Shown here: positions 8,618 to 18,225 of the stretch, in pieces
How the letters are laid out: every line of letters starts with the position of its first letter
How positions within the stretch are numbered: position 1 is the first letter of the stretch
Assembly: GCF_018130145.1 (NCBI RefSeq)
Contig: NZ_JAFCMB010000004.1
Location: forward strand, 434,001-498,000
From: Bradyrhizobium sp. AUGA SZCCT0176
GTDB lineage: Bacteria > Pseudomonadota > Alphaproteobacteria > Rhizobiales > Xanthobacteraceae
Direction: 5' to 3'
DNA: 64,000 nucleotides
Notes under the pieces: model-generated
Told to the model about the DNA's origin: nothing
Databases searched by the model: none
The model's input: only the letters and a program-made list of their open reading frames with translations
Program-made: the position numbers and the translations under genes

Positions 8618-10234
8618 TCAAGCGCTGGCGGCGAATTCCTGATGCCGGCCAGGCGCGGCGTCGAACAATGCCCTGGTATATTCGTGCTGGGGCGCGGCGA
8701 AGACCTCCGCCGTGGTGCCCTGTTCGACAATTACCCCGCGCTGCATGACCGCGATCCGGTCACAGACCTGGGCTGCGACCCGCAAATCGTGGGTGATGAA
8801 CAGCACCGCCAGATTAAACTTTCGACGCACCTCGTCCAGGAGCTTCAGCACCTGATCCTGCACGGAGACGTCGAGCGCCGACACCGGCTCGTCGCCAATC
8901 AGCAATTCAGGCTCCATCGCCAGCGCCCGCGCAATGCAGATCCTTTGGCGCTGGCCGCCGGAGAACTGGTGCGGGAAGCGATCGATCGCGGCCGGAGGCA
9001 GGTGCACGATCGCCATCAGGTCGCGCGCACGCTGCAGCGCCTCCTTGCGGCTGACGCCAAAATTCATCGGCCCCTCGATGATCGCCTCACCGACCGTGCG
9101 GCGCGGATTGAGCGATCGATATGGATCCTGGAAGATGAACTGAACGCGCCGGCGCATCGGACGAAACTTCGCCTCCCGCATTGCCGCGATATCGATGCCG
9201 TCGATCTTGATGCCGCCGCCGGAGGTGTCGACCAGCCGCGCGACGCAACGCGCCACTGTCGACTTGCCTGAGCCGGACTCGCCGACAATGCCGAGCGTTT
9301 CACCGCGACGGATCGTCAGCGAGACGTCCTTGACCGCGGCCACGACGCGCGCTTTCGGCTGGAACAGCGATCGCTTGCCATAAGTCTTGAAGAGATTCTC
9401 GGTCTGCAGGACCACCGGACCGGTCACCGGAGATCGCTTCGGCGGCGTCATGCTCGGCACCGCGCGCAACAGCATCCTGGTATAGTCCTCGCGCGGGGCC
9501 CGCAGCACTTCCTCACAGGGACCCTGCTCCACGATCCGGCCCATCTGCATCACCACGACACGATCAGCGATCTCGGAAACGACGCCGAAATCGTGGGTGA
9601 TGAACAGTACGCCGGTTTTCGTGCGCCCCTGCATTTCCCGTACGAGCTTGAGGATCTGAGCCTGCGTGGTGACGTCGAGCGCCGTGGTCGGCTCGTCGGC
9701 AATCAGCAGAGCGGGGTCGAGCACCAGCGCAGCCGCGATCATGATCCGCTGGCGTTGGCCGCCGGACAGCTGGTGCGGATAGGCGTCGATCATCTGTTCG
9801 GGATCAGGCAGATGCACCGCGCGCATGATTTCGAGCACACGCGCGCGCTGCTCCTTCTGGTCGAGCCTGGTGTGGATCTCCAGCACTTCACGGATCTGGT
9901 CGCCGACCCGCTCGACCGGATTGAGCGCCGTCATCGGCTCCTGGAACACCATGGCCATGCGGGTGCCGCGGATCGCGCGCAGCTCGGAATCGGATTTTGT
10001 GAGCAGTTCATCGCCCTGCAGCCGGATCGAGCCGGACTCGACCCGCATCGCAGCTTTCGGCAACAGGCCCATCACGGCCTGCGCCGTCACCGACTTGCCG
10101 GAACCGGATTCGCCGACCACGCAGACGATCTCGTCGGTACCGACGGTGAGGTTGATACCCTGCACGGCGTGCGTCCGGTCGCCTCCCCTGATGGAGACGG
10201 AAAGATCGGAGACTTCGAGTACGGTATTGCTCAC
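8618..10234 (-). CDS. Peptide ABC importer, fused double ATPase (DppD-DppF type)
   Basis: Two complete ABC ATPase domains in one 538-residue chain, as in GsiA or YejF. Domain 1 has Walker A GESGSGKS at 41-48, signature LSGGQ at 156-160 and Walker B LLIADE at 176-181. Domain 2 has Walker A at 318-325, signature variant FSGGQ at 424-428 and LLIGDE after 444. It powers import of peptides or related solutes through the two permeases encoded upstream. GTG at 10234 is the start, two bases past the TGA of the permease gene, so translation is coupled. Confidence 0.92.
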   Translation of the reverse strand: MSNTVLEVSDLSVSIRGGDRTHAVQGINLTVGTDEIVCVVGESGSGKSVTAQAVMGLLPKAAMRVESGSIRLQGDELLTKSDSELRAIRGTRMAMVFQEPMTALNPVERVGDQIREVLEIHTRLDQKEQRARVLEIMRAVHLPDPEQMIDAYPHQLSGGQRQRIMIAAALVLDPALLIADEPTTALDVTTQAQILKLVREMQGRTKTGVLFITHDFGVVSEIADRVVVMQMGRIVEQGPCEEVLRAPREDYTRMLLRAVPSMTPPKRSPVTGPVVLQTENLFKTYGKRSLFQPKARVVAAVKDVSLTIRRGETLGIVGESGSGKSTVARCVARLVDTSGGGIKIDGIDIAAMREAKFRPMRRRVQFIFQDPYRSLNPRRTVGEAIIEGPMNFGVSRKEALQRARDLMAIVHLPPAAIDRFPHQFSGGQRQRICIARALAMEPELLIGDEPVSALDVSVQDQVLKLLDEVRRKFNLAVLFITHDLRVAAQVCDRIAVMQRGVIVEQGTTAEVFAAPQHEYTRALFDAAPGRHQEFAASA

Positions 10235-10235
10235 A

Positions 10236-11159
10236 TCACACCCGCTTCGCCATCTTGGGATCGAGCGTATCGCGCAAGCCGTCGCCGAGAGTGTTGACGG
10301 CAAGGATCGTGAGCGCAAGGCACACCCCGGGATAGATGATATTGTGCGGATACAGGCTGAAGACCTGACGGCCCTCGGCCATGATGTTGCCCCAGGTCGG
10401 CACCTCCGGTGGCACGCCGATGCCGAGGAACGACAGGATGGCCTCGATCAGAATGGCCGACGCGCAAATGAACGTGCCCTGCACGATCATGGGCGCGATC
10501 GTGTTGGGCAACACGTGCCGCCACAGCAGTTTCGGGGTAGAGGTGCCGAGCGTCACCGCCGCCTCGACATAGGGCTCCTCGCGCACGCTGAGCACGATGG
10601 AGCGCACGAGCCGGACCACGCCCGGAATCTGCGGAACCGTGATGGCGATGATCACCGTCCACACGCTGGAACGGAACAGCGACACCATGGCGATCGCAAG
10701 CAGGATGGCCGGAATGGCCATCAACCCGTCCATGATCCGCATGATGACGGCGTCGAGCATGCGGAAGAAGCCGGCGAGCAGACCGATGAACAGGCCACAG
10801 GCGACGCTGATCAGCGCCACCGTGATGCCGACAAAGAGCGAGACGCGCGCGCCATAGACCACGCGACTGTAGACATCACGTCCCAAGCTGTCTGTGCCGA
10901 ACTTGGTGATCATCTTGATGCGTTCGCCGGTGTCCGTCCGCATCGTGATTTCCGTGCCGGGCACCTTGTTGCGCGCAATCGGGCTGATCGCCGTCGGATC
11001 GATGGTTCCGAGCCAGGGCGCGAGCAGCCCCATCAGCAATACGATCGTGATGACGGCAGCGCCGAACACCACGCCCGGGTTGCGCAGCAATTTGCGATAC
11101 GCGGCGGGCTTGACCGGGCTCGCCGGCAGCACGGGTTCGAGGATCGTCGCGTCGGCCAT
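10236..11159 (-). CDS. Peptide ABC importer permease (DppC type)
   Basis: A 307-residue inner-membrane permease with the BPD_transp_1 fold: an N-terminal membrane helix after a cytosolic tail, the OppC-like DSLGRDVYSRVVYGARVSL region, and an EAA loop (EPYVEAAVTLGTSTPKLLWRH) that contacts the ATPase. The ATG at 11159 overlaps the TGA of the DppB-type gene (TGATG). Its own stop precedes the ATPase GTG by one base. The tight overlaps show a single operon. Confidence 0.92.
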   Translation of the reverse strand: MADATILEPVLPASPVKPAAYRKLLRNPGVVFGAAVITIVLLMGLLAPWLGTIDPTAISPIARNKVPGTEITMRTDTGERIKMITKFGTDSLGRDVYSRVVYGARVSLFVGITVALISVACGLFIGLLAGFFRMLDAVIMRIMDGLMAIPAILLAIAMVSLFRSSVWTVIIAITVPQIPGVVRLVRSIVLSVREEPYVEAAVTLGTSTPKLLWRHVLPNTIAPMIVQGTFICASAILIEAILSFLGIGVPPEVPTWGNIMAEGRQVFSLYPHNIIYPGVCLALTILAVNTLGDGLRDTLDPKMAKRV

Positions 11160-12100
11160 CAGTAGCGAATCCTGGGATCGAGAACGGTGTAGATCATGTC
11201 GACCGACAGGTTGATCATGACGTAGACGAATGAGAACAGCAGGATCACGGCCTGAATCGTCGGGTAGTCGCGCGCCAGCACCGCATCCACCGTGAGCCTG
11301 CCAAGGCCGGGGATCGTGAACACGCTCTCGGTAACGACGACGCCGCCGATCAGGAGCGCCACGCCAAGTCCGATCACCGTGACGATCGGAACGGCGGCAT
11401 TGCGCAGCGCATGACGGAACAGCACCTTTCGCTCGGATTGTCCCTTGGCCCGCGCGGTGCGGATATAGTCTTCCGACAGCACTTCCAGCACGCTGGTGCG
11501 CGTCATGCGCGCGATCAGCGCGATATAGATCACCGACAAGGTCACCGACGGCAGGATCAGCCGCTGCACCCAGCCGCCGATCCCCTCCGAGATTCGCTGA
11601 TAGCCCTGCACCGGCAGCCAGTTCAAATAGACCGCGAACAAATAGATCAGGAGGTAGCCGATCACGAACACGGGCACGGAAAAGCCGAGCACCGAAAAGC
11701 CCATGACGATGCGGTCGATCCACGAACCGTGCCGGTGCGCGGCCAGCACGCCGAGCGGAACAGCGACAAACACCGCAATCAGAATCGTGAACAAGGCGAG
11801 CGACAAAGTCGGCTCGATGCGTTCGGCAATCAGCGAGGCCACGGTCTTCTTGAAGAAGAAGCTTTCGCCGAAATTACCCGTCAGCACTCGACCCGACCAG
11901 ATCACGAACTGCTCGATCATCGGCCGGTCGAGGCCGAGCTGGCTGCGGATCTGCGCCACCTGTTCGGTGGTGGCATTGTCGCCGGCGATGACGGCCGCCG
12001 GGTCGGACGGGGTCAGACGCAGCATCAGGAAGATGAAGACCGCAACCACCAGCATCACGGGGATCGTGCCGAGCAATCGCCGGAAGAAGTAGCCATACAT
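11159..12100 (-). CDS. Peptide ABC importer permease (DppB type)
   Basis: A 313-residue permease with six hydrophobic segments. It begins MYGYFFRRLLGTIPVML, typical of DppB/OppB, and has the EAA-like loop EDYIRTARAKGQSERKVL and the characteristic C-terminal SVDMIYTVLDPRIRY. It pairs with the DppC-type permease, whose start overlaps its stop codon. A strong hairpin lies just upstream, between this gene and the binding-protein gene. Confidence 0.92.
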   Translation of the reverse strand: MYGYFFRRLLGTIPVMLVVAVFIFLMLRLTPSDPAAVIAGDNATTEQVAQIRSQLGLDRPMIEQFVIWSGRVLTGNFGESFFFKKTVASLIAERIEPTLSLALFTILIAVFVAVPLGVLAAHRHGSWIDRIVMGFSVLGFSVPVFVIGYLLIYLFAVYLNWLPVQGYQRISEGIGGWVQRLILPSVTLSVIYIALIARMTRTSVLEVLSEDYIRTARAKGQSERKVLFRHALRNAAVPIVTVIGLGVALLIGGVVVTESVFTIPGLGRLTVDAVLARDYPTIQAVILLFSFVYVMINLSVDMIYTVLDPRIRY

Positions 12101-12120
12101 AGGTCGATCCCCGAAACCAA

Positions 12121-12143
12121 GCGGGCGGCGGTAAGCCGCCCGC
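12121..12143 (-). promoter_or_regulatory. Intercistronic hairpin between binding protein and permease genes
   Basis: A perfect 9-bp stem GCGGGCGGC/GCCGCCCGC with a 5-base loop, 22 bases after the binding-protein stop codon. Such stem-loops stabilise or partly terminate the upstream message, so that binding protein is made in excess over the membrane parts. There is no long U-tract. Confidence 0.6.
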
Positions 12144-12164
12144 TTCCTTCACATCACTTGCACA

Positions 12165-13745
12165 TCACTTGGTGACTTCGATGTTCCAATGCACCGGGAC
12201 CGGCGCCATCAACAGCCCCTTGACGTTCTTGCGAATGGCAATCGGCTGGACATACTCACCGACCGGGATCATGGCCGTGATCTCGATATTACGCTTCTGC
12301 ACCGCTTCCGCGATCTGTTTCTGCTTTGCCAGATCGGTTGTTCGAGCGAAATCGTCGCGCAGCTTCTCCATTTCCGGGTCGCAGGGCCATCCGAACGAAG
12401 CCTTGTCGCACCCCGAATTCACATAGGCGGCAGAGACCGGGTTCATCACGTCGGCCACGACCCAGGCCGTCAGGAAGGCGTTCCAGCCACCGGCGCTCGG
12501 TGGATCCTTCTTGGCGCGCCGCGCAACGAGGGTCTGCCAGTCCATCGACTGCATGTCGACCTTGAAGCCGCCTTTCTCCATCAGTGATTTCGCCACTGGC
12601 GCGAGGTTGGTCAGAGCCTTCAGGTCGGTGGAGTGCATCAGCAGGACGGGCGTGCCGTCATAGCCCGCTTCCTTCAAGAGCTCCTGCGACTTCTTGGCGT
12701 TCGAGTTGAGAATGGCATCCGTTCCATTGGTCGTCCCGAACTGGGTGTCGCAGACGAACAGCGCCTTGCAAGCCTTGATGTAGTTCTCGTCACCGATGGT
12801 CGCCATCAGGAAGTCTTCCTGATTGAAGGCGTACCACAGCGCCTGGCGGATTTTCGGGTTGTCGAACGGCTTGTGCAGGTGGTTGGGGCGGAAGACGTAC
12901 TGCGCCTTGATCTGCGGTACCTGGACGATCGCGATATTGGCATCCTTCTTCAGGGTACCAAGGAGATCATGGCTGGGTTGCTCGATATAGTCGATCTCAC
13001 CCTTTTGCAGCGCGTTGACCGCCTGCTGCGCGTCGGAAATGGCGCGCCACTCGACGCGGTCCACCTTGACGACCTTGCCGCCGGCAAGACCCGATGCGGG
13101 CTCGGCGCGCGGCTTGTACTTATCGAACTTGACGTAGACGGTCTTGTCGCCCGGCTTCCATTCATCCTTGACGAAGACGAACGGGCCGGAGCCGGTGAAA
13201 TCCTCGATCTGCTTGTTGGCGTCCGTATCGGCGACGCGCTTGGGCATCATGAACGGCACGTTGGACGAGGGCTTTGACAGGCCGAGCAGCACGAGGCCTG
13301 TCGGTTCCTTGAGCTTGATGGTGAAAGTTTTGGCATCGACCGCGTCGATGGAGTCGACGAAGGTCATCATCTTCTGACCGAGCGAGTCCTTGACTGCCCA
13401 GCGCTTGATCGAAGCGATGCAGTCTTCCGACGTCACCGGCTTGCCGTCGTGCCACAGCAGTCCGTCGCGCAGCGTGAAGGTGTAACTTTTGCCGTCCGCC
13501 GCGGCTTCGTACTTCTCGACCATCTGCGGCTTGATCTCGCCCTTTTCATCCTGCGCGAGAAGCGTGTCGTAAATCATGTAGCCATGGTTGCGGACGATGT
13601 AGGCCGTGGTCCAGATCGGATCCAGGATCTTCAGATCCGAGTGCATGACGGCGCGCAAGGTAGTCTGGGCCAACGCTGGCGCCGCCACCGTCATCAGGCT
13701 GCCGACGCAAGTCGCAGCCAGAATTGTTTTTCTGAACGCATTCAT
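12165..13745 (-). CDS. Peptide ABC importer, periplasmic binding protein (SBP_bac_5)
   Basis: A 526-residue periplasmic solute-binding protein of the peptide/nickel family. The Sec signal runs to about residue 26 (SLMTVAAPALA-Q). Family landmarks include DGLLWHDGKPVTSEDC and the C-terminal lobe with NAFLTAWVVADVMNP. It delivers its ligand to the permease/ATPase set encoded downstream on the same strand. ATG 13745 follows GGAGGTGAAGGA, a near-perfect ribosome site, so the longer upstream frame is not used. The neighbouring divergent peptidase and amidase genes suggest small peptides or amides as ligand (inference). Confidence 0.92.
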   Translation of the reverse strand: MNAFRKTILAATCVGSLMTVAAPALAQTTLRAVMHSDLKILDPIWTTAYIVRNHGYMIYDTLLAQDEKGEIKPQMVEKYEAAADGKSYTFTLRDGLLWHDGKPVTSEDCIASIKRWAVKDSLGQKMMTFVDSIDAVDAKTFTIKLKEPTGLVLLGLSKPSSNVPFMMPKRVADTDANKQIEDFTGSGPFVFVKDEWKPGDKTVYVKFDKYKPRAEPASGLAGGKVVKVDRVEWRAISDAQQAVNALQKGEIDYIEQPSHDLLGTLKKDANIAIVQVPQIKAQYVFRPNHLHKPFDNPKIRQALWYAFNQEDFLMATIGDENYIKACKALFVCDTQFGTTNGTDAILNSNAKKSQELLKEAGYDGTPVLLMHSTDLKALTNLAPVAKSLMEKGGFKVDMQSMDWQTLVARRAKKDPPSAGGWNAFLTAWVVADVMNPVSAAYVNSGCDKASFGWPCDPEMEKLRDDFARTTDLAKQKQIAEAVQKRNIEITAMIPVGEYVQPIAIRKNVKGLLMAPVPVHWNIEVTK

Positions 13746-14135
13746 TCCTTCACCTCCATTGTCGCTCGGCGCCCGAACGCTTTTTCTTGTTCGGGCCCCC
13801 TGCCCGGTTTCTGACCGGACTATAGGGTCGATCTTGAGCTTCACAACACCCTTTTGGTCCGACGATACGGATGACGCCGGCGTTCAGGTGGAAGTCGGGA
13901 TAGCCCTCATCCGCGCCTGGCTTGCGCTGGCCGCTGGACGGCCCTATCCGGCTCCGCCAGCACGCCTTCACAAATATCTACAATCAAGAATGATGCCAGA
14001 ATTCCCATTCCCCGATCCGCTGCGGCGAAAGTCTGACGGCGGGATATTTTCCCTTTACAAAATCCCTGCCGGTCCCTCTCGTACGGACCGATCGGCACCG
14101 AGCCCAAACATTCCGGCCGAACCGGGAGAATCCAG
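13746..14135. promoter_or_regulatory. 390-bp divergent control region
   Basis: This gene-free region separates the leftward importer operon from the rightward hydrolase genes and must contain both promoters. A perfect 8-bp inverted repeat, GCCCGAAC/GTTCGGGC with a 10-base loop (13771-13796), lies in the presumed leader of the binding-protein message. I could not assign -35/-10 boxes with confidence. No regulator gene is adjacent. Confidence 0.5.
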
Positions 14136-15266
14136 ATGAATCCTGCCAACCTTCCCTTTGATTCCGAGACCATGCTGCAGGGGCTGCGGACCTGGGTCGA
14201 ATGCGAAAGCCCCACCTGGGACGCCGGCGCGGTCGACCGCATGCTTGATCTTGCAGCGCGGGAGATGGCCATCATGGGTGCGACCATCGAACGCATCGCC
14301 GGGCGGCAGGGCTTTGCCGGCTGCGTCCGCGCGCGCTTTCCCCACCCGAAGCAGGGCGAACCCGGCATCCTGATCGCGGGTCATCTCGATACCGTCCATC
14401 CCGTCGGCACGCTGCAAAAGCTGGCGTGGCGGCGCGAGGGCAACAAATGCTACGGCCCGGGCATATTCGACATGAAGGGAGGCAACTACCTCAGCCTGGA
14501 GGCGATCCGGCAACTGGCGCGTACATCGTTCACGACGCCGCTGCCGATCACGGTACTGTTCACGCCGGACGAAGAGGTCGGCACGCCATCGACCCGCGAC
14601 ATCATCGAGGCCGAAGCCGCCCGCAACAAATATGTGCTGGTGCCGGAGCCGGGTCGCGCCAACAACGGCGTGGTCACCGGACGATATGCGATTGCCCGGT
14701 TCAATCTCGAAGCGATCGGCAAGCCGAGCCATGCCGGCGCCACGCTCTCATCCGGCCGTTCCGCGATCCGCGAGATGGCACGCCAGATTATCGCCATCGA
14801 TGCCATGACGACTGAAGATTGCACTTTTTCGGTCGGCATCGTGCATGGTGGCCAGTGGGTGAACTGCGTCGCCACCACCTGCACCGGCGAGGCGCTCAGC
14901 ATGGCCAAGCGGCAGGCAGATCTCGATCGCGGCGTCGAGCGCATGCTCGCGCTTTCCGGGACCAGCAATGACGTCACGTTCAAAGTCACCCGCGGCGTGA
15001 CCCGGCCGGTGTGGGAGCCTGACGCCGGCACGATGGCGCTCTACGAACAGGCGCGCAACGTGGCCCGCAGCCTGGGCGTCGAGCTGCCGCACGCCAGCGC
15101 CGGCGGCGGCTCCGACGGCAACTTTACTGGCGCGATGGGCATCCCAACCCTCGATGGCCTGGGCGTTCGCGGTGCCGACGCGCATACGCTCAACGAACAT
15201 ATCGAAGTCGACAGTCTCGCCGAGCGCGGCCGCTTGATGGCGGGGTTGCTGGCGACATTGACGTGA
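14136..15266 (+). CDS. M20 family metallopeptidase (carboxypeptidase G2-like)
   Basis: A 376-residue di-zinc hydrolase. Metal and catalytic motifs in order: GHLDTVHPVGT (His83, Asp85), GIFDMKGG (Asp112, the bridging Asp), TPDEEVGTPSTRD (Glu146 base, Glu147 ligand), and a C-terminal zinc-ligand region ending in NEHIEVD. This pattern is that of glutamate carboxypeptidase G2-type enzymes, which remove a C-terminal acidic residue from N-acylated substrates. No signal peptide is seen, so it is probably cytosolic. ATG 14136 follows GGGAGAATCCAG. It is the first gene of the rightward hydrolase set. Confidence 0.85.
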   Translation: MNPANLPFDSETMLQGLRTWVECESPTWDAGAVDRMLDLAAREMAIMGATIERIAGRQGFAGCVRARFPHPKQGEPGILIAGHLDTVHPVGTLQKLAWRREGNKCYGPGIFDMKGGNYLSLEAIRQLARTSFTTPLPITVLFTPDEEVGTPSTRDIIEAEAARNKYVLVPEPGRANNGVVTGRYAIARFNLEAIGKPSHAGATLSSGRSAIREMARQIIAIDAMTTEDCTFSVGIVHGGQWVNCVATTCTGEALSMAKRQADLDRGVERMLALSGTSNDVTFKVTRGVTRPVWEPDAGTMALYEQARNVARSLGVELPHASAGGGSDGNFTGAMGIPTLDGLGVRGADAHTLNEHIEVDSLAERGRLMAGLLATLT

Positions 15267-15287
15267 GTGCCAGGCATCTCTCCCCAT

Positions 15288-15344
15288 CATTGCCTGCGGC
15301 AAACGCAGAGCGTTTGCGCATGGGAGCAACGCTCCCAGGCAATG
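15288..15344. repeat. Three-way-junction palindrome (cloverleaf-like)
   Basis: An outer stem CATTGCCT/AGGCAATG (15288-15295 with 15337-15344) encloses two hairpins. The first is GCAAACGC-AGA-GCGTTTGC (15299-15317); the second is GGGAGC-AAC-GCTCCC (15322-15336). All three stems are perfect. It lies in the gap between the M20 and M81 genes. Confidence 0.65.
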
Positions 15345-15351
15345 CCTAACG

Positions 15352-15470
15352 GCGCAAGCCGCTGCATGGATTGCTTCCGCCTTCGCTCGTTGAGCTACGG
15401 CGGACAAGTCGCTTCGCTCGCAATGACGCATGGGGCGGCATGCAAAACGGAATTGCTCCACGGCTTGCGC
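15352..15470. repeat. Palindromic intergenic repeat (GCTTCGCTCGCAATGACG type)
   Basis: Ten-base ends GCGCAAGCCG and CGGCTTGCGC are exact inverted repeats. The interior contains ATGGATTGCTTC and CGCTTCGCTCGCAATGACG, also present in the element at 23222-23305. Non-coding; probably a REP/MITE-like element. Confidence 0.6.
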
Positions 15471-15522
15471 TTGGCGCAATGACACGCTTAACGTCCCCCA
15501 ACGAGTGCACCGGTGAGAAAAC

Positions 15523-17055
15523 TTGATGACCCGCATTGCCGTTGGTGCCTTTCTGCACGAGACCAACACGTTCGCGCCGACCAAGGCAACCTATGACGAT
15601 TTCGTTCATGGTGGCGGCTGGCCGTCGATGGCGCATGGCGCCGACGTGCTCAAGGTGATGCGCAAGATCAATATCGGCCTTGCCGGCTTTGTCGAAGCCG
15701 CCGAGGCCAATGGCTGGGAGCTGGTGCCGACGATCTCGGCGGCCGCTGTTCCATCAGCCCATGTCACCAAGGATGCCTTCGAACGCATCATGAAGGAAAT
15801 GGTCGACGGCATCGCAGCGGCCGGACCGATCGATGCCGTCTATCTCGACCTGCACGGCGCCATGGTCACTGAACATTACGACGACGGTGAAGGCGAAACG
15901 CTTGCCCGGGTGCGCAAGGTGATCGGCAAGGACCTGCCGCTGGTCGTCAGCCTCGACCTCCATGCCAACGTCTCGCCCGAGATGATGGAACATGCGGACG
16001 CGCTCATCGCCTACCGCACCTACCCGCACGTCGACATGGCCGACACCGGCCGGGCCTGCGCAAAGCATCTGGCGCTGATGCTCAAGACGAAGGCGCGCTA
16101 CGCAAAAGCCTTCCGGCAATTGCCGTTCCTGATTCCGATCAGCTGGCAATGCACCAACGACCAGCCGACCAAGGGCATTTATGAAAAACTGGCGGCGATG
16201 GAGAGCGCTTCAGTTCCGACGCTGTCATTCGCGCCCGGATTTCCGGCCGCCGATTTCAGGGATTGTGGTCCCAGCGTATTCGCCTACGGCGCGACGCAGG
16301 CCGATGCGGATGCAGCCGCCGACAAACTGGTAGCGCTGATCGAGAGCCATGAGGACGATTTCGACGGCCGCATCTATTCGCCCGACGATGGCGTGCGGCA
16401 CGCCATCGAGCTGGCGAAGAACGCCAGCAAGCCGATCGTCATCGCCGACACCCAGGACAATCCCGGCGCCGGCGGCGATTCCGACACGACAGGCATGCTG
16501 CGTGCGCTGGTCCGCAACAAGGCGACGCGAGCGGCGACCGGCGTGATCTATGATCCGGAGTCAGCCAGGGCCGCGCATGCCGCTGGTATCGGCGCCACCG
16601 TGACGCTGTCGCTCGGCGGCAAGTCCGGCATCCCGGGCGACGCGCCGTATCAGGAAACGTTCGTCGTCGAAAAACTGTCGGACGGCAAGTTCGTGGCGTC
16701 CGGCCCCTATTATGGCGGCCGCGACATGGACATGGGACCGTCGGCGTGCCTGCGCATCGGCGATGTCCGTGTAGTCGTAAGTTCCTACAAGGCGCAGCTC
16801 GCCGACCAGGCGATGTACCGCTATGTCGGGATTGAGCCGACCGAACAGGCGATCCTGGTCAACAAGAGTTCGGTGCACTTCCGCGCCGACTTTGAGCCGA
16901 TCGCCGAAAAACTCCTGATCTGCGCCGCGCCCGGCGCGATGCCGGCCGACACCGCGACCCTGCCCTGGACGCGGCTGCGTCCGGGTATCCGCATCAAACC
17001 GAACGGCCCTGCTTTTGCGACTCCAGCCAAATCTCGTTCAACCGTAACCGGATAA
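15523..17055 (+). CDS. M81 family metallopeptidase (MlrC-like)
   Basis: A 510-residue enzyme of the MlrC family (DUF1485 plus the MlrC C-terminal domain). The N-terminus carries the diagnostic AVGAFLHETNTF, with His11 and Glu12. It also has VYLDLHGAMVTEHYDDGEG, SLDLHANVSPEM and AYRTYPHVDM, which supply the metal ligands of the family. MlrC itself cleaves linearised microcystin fragments in Sphingomonas; most homologues have unknown peptide or amide substrates. Here it stands between two M20 enzymes and an amidase, across from a peptide importer, so a role in breaking down imported peptides is likely. The next gene starts six bases after its stop. Confidence 0.88.
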   Translation: MMTRIAVGAFLHETNTFAPTKATYDDFVHGGGWPSMAHGADVLKVMRKINIGLAGFVEAAEANGWELVPTISAAAVPSAHVTKDAFERIMKEMVDGIAAAGPIDAVYLDLHGAMVTEHYDDGEGETLARVRKVIGKDLPLVVSLDLHANVSPEMMEHADALIAYRTYPHVDMADTGRACAKHLALMLKTKARYAKAFRQLPFLIPISWQCTNDQPTKGIYEKLAAMESASVPTLSFAPGFPAADFRDCGPSVFAYGATQADADAAADKLVALIESHEDDFDGRIYSPDDGVRHAIELAKNASKPIVIADTQDNPGAGGDSDTTGMLRALVRNKATRAATGVIYDPESARAAHAAGIGATVTLSLGGKSGIPGDAPYQETFVVEKLSDGKFVASGPYYGGRDMDMGPSACLRIGDVRVVVSSYKAQLADQAMYRYVGIEPTEQAILVNKSSVHFRADFEPIAEKLLICAAPGAMPADTATLPWTRLRPGIRIKPNGPAFATPAKSRSTVTG

Positions 17056-17061
17056 ACAGAC

Positions 17062-18225
17062 ATGCCCACTATCGAACGCATCGACGGCTATGCCGAAGAA
17101 CTCACCGCTATCAGGCGCGATCTTCATGCGCATCCCGAGATCGGCTTCGAGGAGGTCCGCACCTCAGGCATCGTCGCCGACAAGCTGACGCAATGGGGCA
17201 TCGAGGTGCATCGCGGCCTTGGCGGCACCGGCGTCGTCGGCGTGCTCAAGGGCAAGGGCAACAGCGGCATGAAGATCGGCCTGCGCGCCGACATGGACGC
17301 GCTGCCGATGGAAGAGAACACCAACCTGCGCTGGCGCTCGACCATTCCCGGCCGCTTCCACGGCTGCGGCCATGACGGCCACACCACCATGCTGCTCGGC
17401 ACCGCGCGCTATCTCGCCGAGACCAAAAACTTCGACGGCACCGTGCATTTCATCTTCCAGCCCGCCGAAGAAGGTCTCGGCGGCGCTCGCGCCATGATCA
17501 AGGACGGCCTGTTCCAGAAATTTCCCTGCGACGAGGTCTACGGCCTGCACAACGCGCCTGACCTGAACCACGGCGAGATCGCGATCCTGCCGGGCCCGGC
17601 GATGGCGGGCGCCGATTTCTTCGACATCACGATCGACGGCTACGGCGCCCATGGCGCGATGCCGGAACGCTCCAAGGATGCCGTGATCATCGCGACCACG
17701 CTGGCGCAGGCGCTGCAGACCGTCGTCAGCCGCAACGTCCCTCCGCATCACCCTGCGGTGCTGTCGATCACGCAGATCCATGCCGGCTCGGCCTACAACG
17801 TCATTCCCGGCCAGGCCAAGCTGTGCGGCACCGTCCGCGCTTTCGATGACGGCGTGCGCGCACTGATCCGCGAGCGCATGCGCGCGATCTGCGCCGGCAT
17901 CGCTGCGGCGTTCCAGTGCGAGATCACCGCCGATATCCGCGACACCTTCAGCGTGCTGGTGAACCAGGAAGAGCAGTCGCGGATCGTCGAGGCGGTGGCG
18001 CGTACGGTGGTCGATCCGGACAAGGTGATCACCCGCACCGAGCCGAAAATGGGCAGCGAGGATTTCGCCGACATGATGCAGGCGGTGCCCGGCGCCTATT
18101 TCTGGGTCGGCCATGAAGGCTCGGTGCCGGTGCACAATCCCGGATACGTCCTCGACGACAAGATACTGCCGATCGGCGCCAGCATGTTCGCGCGCATCAT
18201 CGAGACCCGTATGCCAGTAGGTTAG
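17062..18225 (+). CDS. M20D amidohydrolase (hippurate / N-acyl-amino-acid hydrolase type)
   Basis: A 387-residue zinc amidohydrolase that would release an amino acid from an N-acyl or peptide conjugate. Motifs: LHAHPEIGFEE near 21-31, LRADMDALPMEE, GCGHDGHTTMLLG (metal ligands), QPAEEGLGGA (catalytic Glu pair) and the C-terminal MGSEDFADM. The set is that of HipO, AbgB and IAA-amino-acid hydrolases. ATG 17062 is six bases after the MlrC stop, and the amidase begins directly after its own stop, so the three genes form one transcript. Confidence 0.9.
   Translation: MPTIERIDGYAEELTAIRRDLHAHPEIGFEEVRTSGIVADKLTQWGIEVHRGLGGTGVVGVLKGKGNSGMKIGLRADMDALPMEENTNLRWRSTIPGRFHGCGHDGHTTMLLGTARYLAETKNFDGTVHFIFQPAEEGLGGARAMIKDGLFQKFPCDEVYGLHNAPDLNHGEIAILPGPAMAGADFFDITIDGYGAHGAMPERSKDAVIIATTLAQALQTVVSRNVPPHHPAVLSITQIHAGSAYNVIPGQAKLCGTVRAFDDGVRALIRERMRAICAGIAAAFQCEITADIRDTFSVLVNQEEQSRIVEAVARTVVDPDKVITRTEPKMGSEDFADMMQAVPGAYFWVGHEGSVPVHNPGYVLDDKILPIGASMFARIIETRMPVG

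Noticed and set aside
10236..11723. A 495-residue form of the DppC-type permease
   Set aside because: The extra N-terminal part is an out-of-frame shadow of the DppB-type gene. The ATG at 11159 overlapping the upstream TGA is the natural start.
15523..17055. Calling the M81 enzyme a microcystin-degrading MlrC
   Set aside because: Only family membership can be seen. The mlrA, mlrB and mlrD partners of the microcystin pathway are absent from the window.
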